Source: Phylloscopus collybita (taxonomy: Eukaryota; Chordata; Aves; Passeriformes; Phylloscopidae). Taken from it: a stretch of DNA of 64,000 bases. The stretch lies in NCBI GenBank assembly GCA_027886175.1, contig JAJNNQ010000026.1, positions 31,762,001 through 31,826,000 on the forward strand. Reading direction: 5' to 3'. Position 1 is the first letter of the stretch; each line of letters opens with the position of its first letter. Position numbers and translations under genes: made by a program. The notes beneath the pieces are model-generated. The model had not been told where the DNA came from. It worked only from the letters and a program-made list of their open reading frames with translations, and did not search any database. Below, one piece after another: positions 12,001 through 24,163 of the stretch.

Positions 12001-15000
12001 AAAAGTCAAAACCATGGTAACATCTCAGTGTTCACACTTTGATATCAAAAAATATTTTTAAGAATAATGTTTTTGAAAAACTAGAAGGCATTCAGTTGAA
12101 TGCATGAGAATATAATGTTCTGTAAATGTAAATTTAATGTAAGAATTAGACCATCAGTACTTAGGTACATCCTATACATTTTCTAGGTAGTAAAATTATG
12201 AAAATATCCCTTCAGGTTCTGAGTTCTACTGATTACAAGAAAAGTTCACTTGCATTTCTTTAGCATAAATTTAATATGTTTGAAAGATTACTCGTTCAAG
12301 CATACAAATACCAGCAAGGTGATGTATTCAGTGTAAGACCATTTATGCAGGGATTTCAAGCTTTTCCAAGGAACATAAGTAAAGAAGCTGAAATTGATTA
12401 ATATTGTGCACAGTTACCCTAGAAAGATGAGGACTCAGGATTAAATACAGAAAAAGCCCAAATGAATAAACTAATTAGGAAATAAGTGCTGGCCAGAGTA
12501 ACTCTACACAAGACAGATTTTCTACCATTCAGTATTTTACCTTGGCAGATATTATGAGCTATTTTAATGTCTTCCATTGGTAAGCATGAAATAACATTAG
12601 CAGGTATTATAGAAAATAAAAGTTAAAATGTTATATTTAACAATACTTATTGACAGTTTAACTGACAGCATAGTCAACAAGTTTCTGATTTGAAATTATT
12701 TCTCCCATCAGTACATTCACTGCATCATGAATACCATTCTTTCATATACAGAATGGTATCCAAACACTATAAATGTAGATGGATCCCTGCCAAGCAAATA
12801 TTTAATAATTATGCATTCATGTATATCTTCTACAACATTGGAATCTTTAAGTTAGAAAGAATTTGTTTTATCTTTTTTAGAATCTGCGGGACATAGACAC
12901 CACTTACACACCTGGGGTTAAATCCAGCATAATATTTAAATGTCTTTAATGTCTGAATTTTTCATTACATTTGCTCAGATATTTAAAACTCTGTTCCATG
13001 CATGCCAAGGACATACACTTTTCTCTGTATCTGCCTTCTAAGGCCAACTGAGATTTATAAACTCTGGGTCTTGGTGCCTCCAAAGAATTTCGTGAAATTT
13101 CATTCAATGATGCCTAAGGTTTGGTACAATAATCCAGCCACTGCAATGGTTATTCATACTAAGAAAATGTTTAATTTAGTTCTAGAAATTCCTGTTTTCC
13201 ATCTTTTTTTCCATAGATAGTTTATATATATATATAGTGTGTTCCAATTTTACAGTTTACGAAATGCAATTCTGTCAGAACTCCATGGAATCAGTAATGC
13301 AAACCATAGGGCTCAAAGGCAATCAGCAGACTATATTCCTTGCCTAATCTCTCAAACTCCCAATCTGGAGCTCTTCTGAGGAGAAAGTGCAAAATCAAAA
13401 TTTTAAGATAAGTTTTGAGGATGATTTTGTGGCCAGACATTCGCTTGATTGTTTCTCGCATTTCTTGGGAAAATCAACACATTTCCCAGCTCAAAATTCA
13501 AATTCTATTTGTGAGTGTGGATGATTATCTGCTAGACATTTCAATGCAAAAAATTACATTGCCTATAGCATTTTTCTGACTGTCACTGACCTCATGCATG
13601 GAATAGGGAAAACAGGAACAAGGAATAGGAGTGTTGGTGTCTTATGTGAACCATAGGAAAACCAGATGTTTCCAAATGGGGTCAACAGAGTAAATTTCCT
13701 TATTGGTGGCTAGTGTGAGAACAGAAATGAGAACATCAGTTTATAGTGCAATGGACATATTGCCTGGGAAATCACTTGTGCGTGTTTCCAACACTGAGTC
13801 TGTGTTTTACTGAAAAACTTCTTAGGAAAAACATGTGACCTAGTGTCTTATCTCCCAGGCATGACTTGTGTGAACAGACTTTAGCCATTCCTCCTTTCAC
13901 TTTCTCTCCACCTTGAATTCCTTGCTACACATCAGCCAAATCTCAGCAGTAGTGAATGATTTTCTTTGCAAGAAAATAGTGTATAGATTCTTTCAAGGTA
14001 TATAGCTAATAAGTAGCAGACAGAGGTTGAATGTTGTCATAGGGCCAAGTCTCCTCTGGATGTGTATTTGCCCCTAAATTAGTAATTTTTTTAAAACTGA
14101 GATGTTGCCATGATATTCAGAGTCTGATCCTGTGAGTTGTGTGAAGTAGTGTCTGAGAAAACCTAAGGAGAACAGAGCTCTTTTCTAAATCATAAATGGC
14201 TTTAGGTGCTGAGCTGTGCAGAAGCAGAACTCACAGTTGTCATTCAATTCAAACTTTATACTCAAAACTGAAATGTGTATTAAATCAAAGCAGCAAGCAT
14301 TTTGTATTTATGGGAAAAGAAAGCCCTTTCATTTAAATGCTATTTAAATTCCTTTTCTTGGATTTTATTCAGAAAGATTAACCTTGAGTATTATTAAGTT
14401 TGACTGGGATCTTTAAACTGTAAAGTAGTGAAGGTAAGTCATATCACACACATCTGAAGACCTGAAAATAAATTATCTGTTAGCAGCTATAGTAACTAGA
14501 AATCACATTTTCTATCTATTGATTTTTCAATTTAATTACCCAAAAAAAGTATACTAAGAAAAATAGGCTATGGAAAAAATCAAATAGAAAACCCTAAAGT
14601 TATTAAGGAATTGATTCAAATAAGAGATAGGAATAAAAAGACCACAAATGTGGTCTAATGGAGAATTTCCAAATTAACATACACATCTTGCTATGAAAAA
14701 GAAAAATTATAGGAGAAATAGGACTTCCACTTATTCCACTTGAGCTGTTGAGACTTAAGCAACTCTTAATGGGACTCCACCTTAGAATGTTCTTTGAGGC
14801 TTCCAAGAAATCATCCTTATATCTACAGTTTGGCATATTAACTGAAAAACACAGATTCTTTTCTGTGGTAGAAATGGCAAAGGTAGATGTGATGAGATAG
14901 ATAAAGCTTTTTTTGCAGTTATTGACTTATTTGCCACAAAATTAGGAATGTGTTACACATTCCTAATTTCATCACTGCCATTTAAAAATCTTACCATGAT

Positions 15001-16639
15001 TTTCAGTTTTGAATTTTATGTGAAATGGATATATTTAAACATTTGTACTTGTTTTAGTTCTACAAGATGTCACAGAAACTCACTCTTGCACTACACAACT
15101 GAAATAGTCAATTATTAGAAAATACCCGTGAAGTTGCAAGTACTGCTGAATTTTGATGTACATGTCAATTGCTTTATTTTACAGAATGGCACAATTTCTT
15201 GGAATCTAATAAACATGTACTTGAATTTTACAGAGAAATTTTGTTTTGCATTTCCAGAAAGCTACTCATTTCCAGTATTTTTCCTGTGAATCCAACAAAC
15301 CTGCTTACCACAGCAAGTGACCTTTAATAAATAGCTTCTAAACCTTTACAAGTATTGTAACCACATTTCAAAATCAGGAGATCCATTTTTTCCACATAAT
15401 AAAGATTTTGATGGCTGTATTTGAATGCTTTGAAGCTTTTCAAGAAGCTAAAAGCTGAGAGATAAAATTTCTCTTTACTTTAAAACCATTTTCTTTCTAT
15501 GTGACTGCACCATCTATTCTTCCTACAACAAATCTGTCTTACTAATGGCTAATAGTACTTCATGAATTTGTCATTAGATGTCAATTCAACAGCAACCAAA
15601 TTTTAGCTCAATCACTACAGATTTGACATGATACTTCAACTCATCTTGTTCCCTCCCTTTAGGGCCTGTAGGATTTTCTGCATTAAGGAAGATTACAATG
15701 TAAGTTTATATTCCTTTGCTTAGGCTCCCAGAGATGTCTCGACCTCTCAAAACAAATGGGAAGTAAATGGCAAAGTACAGCACTAGTCATCTCTAAGTAA
15801 GTAATTTGTTCTCCCCCTCCCCATTTCGTTCCACTATCTCTTGCACAGTGAAACAGTATGTTATCATAAGCTAAAATTGTAATTCTGTAAATAATAAATA
15901 GATAGAAGGCTATTACCTTTGAAAATCTTGAGTGGAAATATGTAAGACACAAATGCAAGCATGTAAATCTCACTAAAAAAAGTTGGTCATACTGATCCCT
16001 TTTCACCTTAAAATTCATTAATCAATGTTTAATTTTCAAATGGCCTACAGAGAGACATTCATTGTGGACCTTCCCCTTTTCTGCTGAGACAATGCTGGTC
16101 AGTATTTTCCCCTACAGGACTTTTTCTTTCACACAGGTAATCAGTGAATCAAGAGTTTGATACTTAAGCATGATACCACATGAGGTAAAAAATGCTAATT
16201 CTGACTTTTAGAAAGAATTTAGGTAGCTTTTGTTCAGAAATTAGGACCTTTGCTAAACTATACTAGTAACCTAGTAATATTAATTATGTTCTTAATAATA
16301 AGACCTCCCATGTGTTTTTGTGTTACAGCACTCAAGCTTTGCATATCTGTTGATAAGAGATCTTACTAGGAATCAAAATATATATTCATTGTGTAAGTGC
16401 ACCATTAACCAAGTGCTCATTATCTTCCCTTGATTAAATCTTATGTAGGGCTCTAAGATCTCCATAGCAAGTGGAAAACTATGTAACAAGAAGTAATTCA
16501 TCTGAATTACTTTACGGATGTTCTTTTGAGTGACATTCTTTATATTCTGTCAATCCAGTTACCTCTGAATGTCCATGACATAAGATACAAATCTACAACT
16601 GTCCACATTGTAGAGATCATCTCCACCATTGTAGAGATC
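9032..16639. other. Intergenic, no gene recognised
   Basis: AT-rich (notably 11.5-16 kb). No CR1, SINE or LTR copy was recognised. It contains a perfect short hairpin at 14939-14969 and a TA run near 13223-13236. Open frames are short and random-looking. Confidence 0.55.
14939..14969. repeat. Perfect inverted repeat (14-bp arms, 3-nt loop)
   Basis: The arm AAATTAGGAATGTG is followed by TTA and then its exact reverse complement. The arms are AT-rich and not followed by a T run, so it is not an obvious terminator. It is too short for a microRNA precursor. Confidence 0.8.
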
Positions 16640-16935
16640 TTTTACCCTCTGGGTGAAAAACCCTTTCTTGATATCCAAAACAAACCTCCCTCAGTCCTTT
16701 CACTGGACGCCACAGAGAAGAAATCAGTGTCTGCTCCTGTTATTCCCCTCATGAAGAAGTTGTAACTGCACTGAGGTTCCCTCAGTCTTTTCTCCAGGCT
16801 GAACTGTCCAAGTGACCTCAGCCACTCCTCATATGGCTTCCCTTCAAGGCCCTTCATCATCTTTATTGCTGTTTTTTAGATGCTCTCTAATAGCTTTATA
16901 TCTTTCTTATACTGTGGCAAAGCCAGATTGAATTA
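16640..16935 (-). mobile_element. CR1 LINE fragment
   Basis: The plus strand carries the reverse complement of CR1. The order is CTGGGTGAAAAACCCTTTCT, AAACCTCCCTCAG, CTTTTCTCCAGGCTGAAC, CTCAGCCACTCCTCATATGG, CCCTTCATCATCTTTATTGC and a TTCTTATACTGTGG remnant. A short direct repeat (CATTGTAGAGATC, twice, 22 bp apart) lies just left at about 16605-16640. Old and inactive. Confidence 0.85.
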
Positions 16936-17077
16936 AGCTTCAAACGTGAATGAAGAGTCTGTATTTTAAGCAGACATGGATGTTTGGAGACAGGTAGGAA
17001 ACATGCATGGAGACAGCATGCTAGCTTGTCATGGTAAAGGAGAAATTCAGAGGTAGCACTCTTACCATAATCTAACA

Positions 17078-18072
17078 TGTATTGGGTTTTTGCTTGGCCA
17101 GGCTTTAGTAGCAAGAGGACTGCAGAGGTGGCATCTGCAAGAAGCTGCCAGAAGCTTCCTCCATGTCTAGCAGAGACAATTCCTGGCAGCTCCCAAACCA
17201 GACAGGCCACTGGCCAAAGCTGGCCAATTAGAAATGATGGTAGTGCCTCTGTGATAATATTTTTTAAAGGGGGTTGGGGGTTGGGGGGAAGGTATTGTGC
17301 AGTTTTAATTGCAGCCAAAAAACAGAGTGAGAAAATGTGAGGAGAACAACTATGCAACCACCAAGGTCTGGAGAGAAGAAGGAGGGAAGATGTGCTCCAG
17401 GCACTGGGGCTGAGATTCCCCTGCAGCCCATGGTGCTGACCATGGTGAGGCAGCTGTGCCCCTGCAGCCTATGATGATTCACAGGGATGCAGAGATCCAC
17501 CTGCAGCCCTTGAAGGAGCCCCTTGTTGCAGCAGGAGGATACCTGAGGGGAGGCTGTGAGCCCATGGGAGACCCATGGAGAGAGACACCCACACTAGCAC
17601 AGCTTGTCCCTGAAGGGCTGCACCCTATGCAAGAGTGACACACCTTGCAGCAATTTGAGGAAGACTGTAGACTGTGGGATGGACTCACACTGGAGAAGTT
17701 CATGGAGAACTATCTCCTGTCAGAGGGGCTCACAATGGAGCAGGGGAAAGACTCCTCTCCCTGATCAGCAGCAGAAACAACCTGTGATGAACAGACCATA
17801 ATCTCCCATTCCCTGTGTCCCTGCACTGGTGTTGTTAAGGTTTTATATTACTTCTCTTTATCCTGCTCTGATTTTGTTAGAAATTAATTCAATTAATATC
17901 TCTAATTCAAATCAGTTTTGCCCATGATGGTATTTGGTGAGTGATCTCTCTCTGTTCTTATCTCAACTAATGAATTCTTTGTTATATTTTCTCTCTGCTG
18001 TCCAGCTGCAGAGGGAAGTGATAGAGAGGCTTTGGTAGGTGCCTGGCATCCAGCTGGCATCAACCCACTACA
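17078..18072 (+). mobile_element. LTR of an endogenous retrovirus (common passerine type), about 1 kb
   Basis: The element begins TGTATTGGGTTTTTGCTTGG and ends CAACCCACTACA. Inside are GAAGCTGCCAGAAGCTTCC, a degraded TATA region before a G-rich tract (17269-17292), and a long middle part made of imperfect CCTGCAGCCC / ACTGGAGAAG-type repeats. A U5-like end follows with GGTATTTGGTGAGTGATCTCTC and the CTGTCCAGCTG...GTGATAGAG block. The same order appears in reverse at 35635-36915 and 20087-20765. No matching target duplication was found at the two ends. No internal retroviral region is attached, so it is a solo LTR. Long open frames inside it are not genes. Confidence 0.88.
17269..17292 (+). 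other. G-quadruplex-forming tract inside the LTR
   Basis: Runs of five, five and six G separated by TT, then AAGG, just downstream of the LTR's degraded TATA region. A four-tract quadruplex is possible by splitting one run. Confidence 0.6.
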
Positions 18073-20086
18073 CCTGGTAGTTCTGCATTGTCATTTCTTT
18101 AGCTCTATGCTGTTATACACATTTCAACAAGGACCATGGTTTGTAAAAATGAATTGTTCCAAAGGACAGAGATGAAGTGTGATTGGCAAATACTGTAACA
18201 AGCACTTCTGGTATTTGTTACTGCCTCTTCTGAGTCAGAAAAAATAGCCTCATAATTATTCTGAATTACTGGGTTATATTTTTCCTTTTAAATCTAAGAA
18301 GCAACTTGTATATGACTTTTTAAAGACTGCCTACATGGTTGGAATGACATTTTAGAAGAACATCTTCATTTCAGCTATCATCTTTGAAAAGCTATTAATT
18401 TGGAAAGATTATCACTTGATTAAACTATGCAAGTAAATTTGTATTACTCGAATTTAACAAGTTTAGATTGTGTTGTGGTTAATTGATGAACTGACAGTTC
18501 TTCTGGAATCAGTCCATTATCAATAAACTTGTAATTTTGTGTACATGAAAGACAGTAAAGTTCTCCTGAAATCATTCTGTGGGCTCAGGTAGATTTGTTA
18601 TTTTTCCAATTAAAGAAAAAGATTCTTGCTGAGATTTATTCACCCAAAGTTATTACATTATTTTTATCTTCTGTTGTATTTTACACATCTGCTATTCAAC
18701 CATGAACAACTAACAAAACACAAAATAAGGAATGATCATTAAAAATTTTGCTTAAAAATCCACTTGCTTCATTAAAAAAAACCCCTTATCTAAATATCTG
18801 TTATTCAGCTAAGCTATGATCTGATGATTTACATCTAATTCATGCAGGAAAATGTCCAGCTTTATAAATATTTATATCAAAGTAATTATTGGAAGAAATG
18901 CTGTAGGTATATTTCATCTTCTTAATGGGCAAAGTTTCTCTTTTGTAACGGATCATAACATTTCAGTAGACAACAAAACAGACTGAGTGTCTTTCTTCAG
19001 AATCTATGAAACATAACTTCCTGTGCTTCTATGCAATTTATCAAACTTCCAATTTTGTATATTTTTTAAAAAGCTATGGTTTTCAATATCTCTGATTAGT
19101 ATTGCAGAGATAGATGCTTTGTATCTACTGATGTTTTGATTGTAAATTATTCTAAATATCTAAGCAAAGTAAATCAAATTTAAGTCTTATGGGCACAGGC
19201 CACATAATCTGTTGCAAGCTAGAATGAATTATTTGGACATTGTCACTCTTCTAATGGTTAAAACTTTTCTTCTCATCTTCAGCACAAATGGATGTATCAT
19301 TAATATTCGTGAGTTACTGTTGTCTATTTCCTAGGCTAAAGCTATATTTTACTTATAATGACTCATTTTTTGCTCTTACGTTTAACCACATGTTATTTAT
19401 TAAGGATGATCAGCTTAGCAAGCCCTTTCAGCTGTCATGTCAAATTGAACAGGCCAGGCTTTTTTTGGGTAATTTTTCTCCATGTGGATTTTATATTCCT
19501 ATCAGTATTCCAGTATCCTTCCATTTTTTAGCTTAGCTTTCCAAAACGATGTAGGAAGAATAAAATTACAAGGTAGCAGGACATCTGCTGAAACATATTT
19601 AAGGTTTTTGTTTATTTGGTGTGCAGCCTCCTGATATTTAAAGAAATCAGATGATGAATGTAAAAGAATAGTGTTTCCATACACTTCTACACTGTAGTTC
19701 GATGTGACTGATTTCAATTGAACCTTCACCGCATTTTATGGAACTATTGCTTTTAGATTAGCTGTTTTTTCTAAAGTGATCTTTAGTATGTGCCATAAGA
19801 AAAAAAAAAAATCTTTTCCTTGCTCAAAAAAAATTTGAAAATAAATTTATACACATATATATATATTCTGAATATTTCACTATCAGATCACAGCAAAGTA
19901 ACATACAGAATTCTGAGGCACTGTTTTGCTCGGTATGAGACAAGATTAATGCTACCTAGCTTATTCTAGTAGATGTTGGTTTAATCTTCTTTCAAAGATC
20001 TTAGATGACCCCTTGCCAAAGCCTCCTTGGGCCTTCCCTTTTACCATTTTCACTCCTGCATTATAGAAAGTTTGTTTACTTGCTCT
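18073..20086. other. Intergenic, no gene recognised
   Basis: AT-rich unique-looking sequence between two LTRs. It includes A-rich and TA-rich simple tracts near 19800-19866. Nothing else was recognised. Confidence 0.55.
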
Positions 20087-20765
20087 TGTGGTAAGCTTGC
20101 ATAACAGTAAAATTTTTACCCAGTTGCTCACTGACTCAGCAGGGGGAAGGGAAAAAATTGGATGAGAAAGGTTATGGGTTGAGGTAAGACAGGGAAATCA
20201 CTTACCAATTACTCTTGGGGGCAATACAGACTTGACTTCAACAACAGTAATTCATTTTATTTCCAGTTAAAATAGATTTAAGTAGTAAGAAAAAAAAAGA
20301 AAAAAAAAGATAAAAATTACAACAACACCTTTCCTCACCCTTTTCCAAGGCTCTATTTCAGTCCTTCATTTCAGACTCCTATAAAACCTCACCTCATCGA
20401 GCAGCACAGGGGATGGGCATTATGGTCAGTACATCGTGGTTTCTCTCTTGCCACTTCCTCCTTCCACTTTACTCCTACTCAACCGTGGGATTTCCACAAG
20501 ACCCTTCAGACATATCCACCTGCTCCAGTGAGAGCTCCTTCCCAGCCTGCAGGGGAATCTGTGCTCTGGGGATGGTGCCTGGAGCACCATCTTCTCTGAC
20601 TTCGTTATTCCCCCACCTCTCAGTTGTTTTAATGTCTTAGATACATTTCCCTGAGATGCCACCACCTCATCTGTGGGCTCAGCCATGCCCTTTAGGCAGC
20701 TGGAACCAACCATGTCCTGTCCAGGTCTGGCCTCTCCTAACAAAGCCCCACTGCAGCCCAAATTC
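20087..20765 (-). mobile_element. Old LTR, same general family, reverse orientation
   Basis: The left end TGTGGTAAGCTTGC is followed by the reverse-complement U5 landmarks AAATCACTTACCAATTACTC and an A-rich stretch. Next come the GCACAGGGGATGGGCATTA...CAGTACATCG block, CACCTGCTCCAGTGAGAGC, and CTGCAGGGGAATCTGTGCTC followed by GTGCCTGGAGCACC. The right edge is uncertain. It is shorter and more diverged than the copies at 17078 and 35635. No target duplication identified. Confidence 0.75.
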
Positions 20766-23211
20766 AGTTTCTTTTCTCAATTTGAAACTGAAATTTTTGC
20801 AAAGAAAACTTTAGGTCCATTAGTTCTATTACTGTTCTCCACAAACTAGGCTGGGAAATTACTCCCTCCCCCAGCCTTGTTTCCTAGATCTTCAGAATTC
20901 CACTCCCTTTGTTTTCCCCAGAAATCATGTTTTATAAATCACAGTGCTCTCTAGATTCTTCAATTAAACTATGTCTTTCTCAAAGTGCAGCACACCATGG
21001 CCCACACAAGGCCTAAACCGAGCAAGCCAACGTTTATGGACTACAGCAAAGTCATTTTTGGCAGCAAACCCATTTCCCACCTTCCTACTTACCTCCTTCT
21101 GATTCCCCTTCTGGTAAAGCAAGAAATCAGCTTCAGTTTGGGGTATGATACGCCTTCCAAAACTGCCCTGAAGAAAAGAAAATTGTTTCCTAAGCTTTTA
21201 TCTGTGCAACTGACTATTCCTAAACAGTTAAGAAGCTTGGCTGACTCTCACACTTGAGGCAACTGACAGCTGTCTATACTCTCAGAACTTCAGAATTACA
21301 ACCACACATCAGCACATTAAGAGGCTGAATATGACTTGATTTTATTGTTGCAAGATTAAAACTAAAAATGTCCAGTGTTTAAAACCTAAAATTCTTGGAG
21401 ATATTTCTATTTTCTTGCTTTGAATATGTGCTATGAAACAATTCAATCCTGGTGTTCATAGATAAGAAAGGTTGTCAGAAGACAAGGACATATGTAGAAG
21501 AAAATGAGTCAACAATTTAAGATAGTAATAAAATAAATACCTTCAATGTTTTGGGTGATGTAATAGTGATAGAAAAACTAAGGGCATGTTGAAAAAAATT
21601 GTCAAAAATATGTATAACATTACCAAACTCAATAAAGAAATGTACTTGATTAAACCCACAGAGGAAAACATTGTGATATGTATCCTGTTACTCACTGAAG
21701 ACATGTCTTTCGTTGCCTAGACAGACTGTCACCATGTTCTCATCCATCTTGGTTATTCAAAGGATACAACAGAACTATTGATTTGTGTTCATTCTTGTAT
21801 TCCTGTGCATAATAATTGCTAAGGAAGGTAAAATTATTTATCAAACAGCTGCAATGTATTTTACTGTGTTCGACATTCTCCATGCATTTAAATAAGAAAA
21901 TACCAAGTCATGGTATTCTGATTCCTTAATGTGATTATTCCATTTTATAGACATTTGTGATTAGTGTTCAGAGTACCTCATTTGAAAGCAACGTGCACAA
22001 TGAAACTTCAAACACTATTACATATGTCTTTCCTAATTTAGCTCAACTGATTAATTGAGTTTTTTTACACTATAGCTCAACTAATAAAGCAATTTGTCTC
22101 TAAAGCACAGATTTAAGCAACTTGGAAAGCAAAAGAATCTGGCTGTACGTACAACTATTTATTTTAACTTCATAAATAAAAAGTATCTTTTCGATAGTTA
22201 AAAAACTGTGTTGTTTTCTGTCACAGCCAGTGCAAGTGCATATTCAAACAAAAGTAAATGGAGAATTTAAAAATTCTAATATTAAACAGTTTACAGAATG
22301 AGCCACTATTAAGTCTTTAAAGTTCAGACTCAGTGATCTGGTATGTGCAGCGGGTACAGGTTTTTGCAAACAAAAAGCAGAAATTCATGCAGATTAATAA
22401 TACCCTTCCCTTCTTGTCATACAGCAAGGAACAGTCATGTTCCTGGACAGCTTCAGGAGCACTTTAACAATGGCACAGCAGTTTCAGACAGAGCCTTCCT
22501 CGTGTCCTCAAATAGATAAAGAAAGCATCACATGCAATGCTACTTAAATATAATAAAACCCCTTAAAGTTGCTCAATTTTAATTTCATTAACACTTGAAA
22601 TGGTGAATGTCTGGTGGTTCACATTTGTATGAAGGGAATAAGAGACGATAGATTAAAGGAGATAAACTGACTGTGTAACTATATCACTTCTAGTAAACTG
22701 AAGCAGCCAAGGCCATTCTTTGGAGCAGAGGGCAGCTGGCTGGTGATCACCGTGCAGACTGGACACTGACCCCATGGTAACTAGCAGCAAGGATGGCCCC
22801 AATCCTTGCACCCCTGTGCTGCTGCTAGAGGCTGCTGCTCTGCCCCAAGCACCTCCCACAGTCTAACAGGATGAACAGTCACCTGGCAGCACAGGGTGCT
22901 AGCAACCTATAGATTTCCAAATGCAATGTTTAACTTTTCATAAAATAGTTATGATGCTATCAAGCTTTTTAAGCAGACAGAGGTGATATTCAGCATAGGT
23001 AAGCAGTGACTCAGGACATTTATGCTGATCAGTCTCTGCCAAGTCAAACAAATGAGAGTGTTTTCACTGCTTTTTCAGATCAATATGTATTTCATTTCTG
23101 GAAATTGCAGGCCTACATCTCAGCAGTTATTGGTGAGGCATGTGCAATCCCAGAAAGGAAGATTTAAGAATTTTCAGTAATAAATCCTATAGTGAATCCC
23201 TGTTGCTATAG
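20766..23211. other. Intergenic, no gene recognised
   Basis: Mostly AT-rich. A GC-richer patch at 22690-22880 has no recognisable family. A 90-codon open frame at 20985-21257 on the plus strand shows no known domain or splice context. Confidence 0.5.
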
Positions 23212-23640
23212 GGACAACAATGCTGCCCCCAGGCCTCACCTCATCTTGTCCACACCAAAGGTCCCCACACCAAAGGTCCCCACATCAGCCCCTGGGATCC
23301 AGCAGCCCCCGTCCCAGTGATGCCACAGCAGGGCCAGGCTCCAGTTCCCCACAGCCTGGCTCTGCCTGGTCATGAGTCCTGCTGGATCAAGCCCAGGCAT
23401 GAGTCCTGCGGCTCCAGGCACATCTATGGGCCCATGTCCTGGCCTGTCCCTGATCTTACCTATGTCCATCCCCAGGGAGATGCCTGGGGATCTGAGGTGC
23501 CCTCAGCTGCCCTACTCCTGGCTGGGATGGTATGAACATTGTTTTGTTGCCTTGTCAACTCTCCATGGAGAACCCTGACATCATGGACAGCACTCCTGCC
23601 CCCAGATCTCCCCTAATCCTGCCCACATGGAGGGATCTGC
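23212..23640. repeat. GC-rich block with internal repeats, unidentified
   Basis: A GC-rich island in AT-rich DNA. CACACCAAAGGTCCC occurs twice in tandem at about 23250-23285, and CATGAGTCCTG twice near 23372-23410. Its left end (GCTGCCCCCAGGCCTCACCT at about 23222) resembles its right end (CTGCCCCCAGATCTCCCCTA at about 23597), roughly 375 bp apart. This may be an old minisatellite or part of a retroelement. Confidence 0.5.
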
Positions 23641-23651
23641 TGTAAGATATC

Positions 23652-24100
23652 CCCAGAGTTTTCTCCAGGCTAAATAGCCCTACTTCTCACAAACTGTCTT
23701 CAAAGGAGAGGTGTTCCAACCCTCTGATCAACTTAGTGGCCTTCTCTGGACTCAGTCCAACAGGTTCACCACGTCTGTCTTGTGCTCGGACCCCAGAGGT
23801 GGACGCAGCACTCCAGGTAGGGTCTCACAAGAGCAGAGTACAGGAGCAGAATCACCACCCCCAACCTGCTGGTCACACTTCTTGTGCTGTAGTCCAGGAC
23901 ACAGCTGACTTTCCAGTCTGTAACAGCACATTGCCAAGTCATATTGAGCTTTTTTTCCACAAACACTGCCAAGTCCTTCTCAGCAGGGCTGCTCTCAATC
24001 CGTTCTCCTTCCAGCCTCTACTTGTGCTTGGGATTACCCTGCAGGACCAGCACTATGATCACACCACACAGCTTGTTGTCATCAGCAAAATTGTTTAGGG
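23652..24100 (-). mobile_element. CR1 LINE fragment
   Basis: Reverse-complement CR1 landmarks appear in order: TTTTCTCCAGGCTAAATAGC, CTCTGATCAACTTAGTGGCC, CCCCAGAGGTGGACGCAGCA, AGGGTCTCACAAGAGCAGAG, CAAGTCCTTCTCAGCAGGGC and a GGGATTACCCTGCAGGACC remnant. Frames are broken. It is followed by a TA/CA microsatellite. Confidence 0.88.
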
Positions 24101-24103
24101 TGA

Positions 24104-24163
24104 ATATATACATTATATACATATATATATACACACATTTGTATATATACGCACACGCACACT
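24104..24163. repeat. TA then CA/CG-rich microsatellite
   Basis: A run of ATATAT followed by ACACAC and GCACACGCACAC. Probably length-variable. Confidence 0.8.

Noticed and set aside
16896..17357. 153-codon minus-strand open frame
   Set aside because: Spans a CR1 edge, unique DNA and the start of an LTR in antisense. No gene could follow that path.
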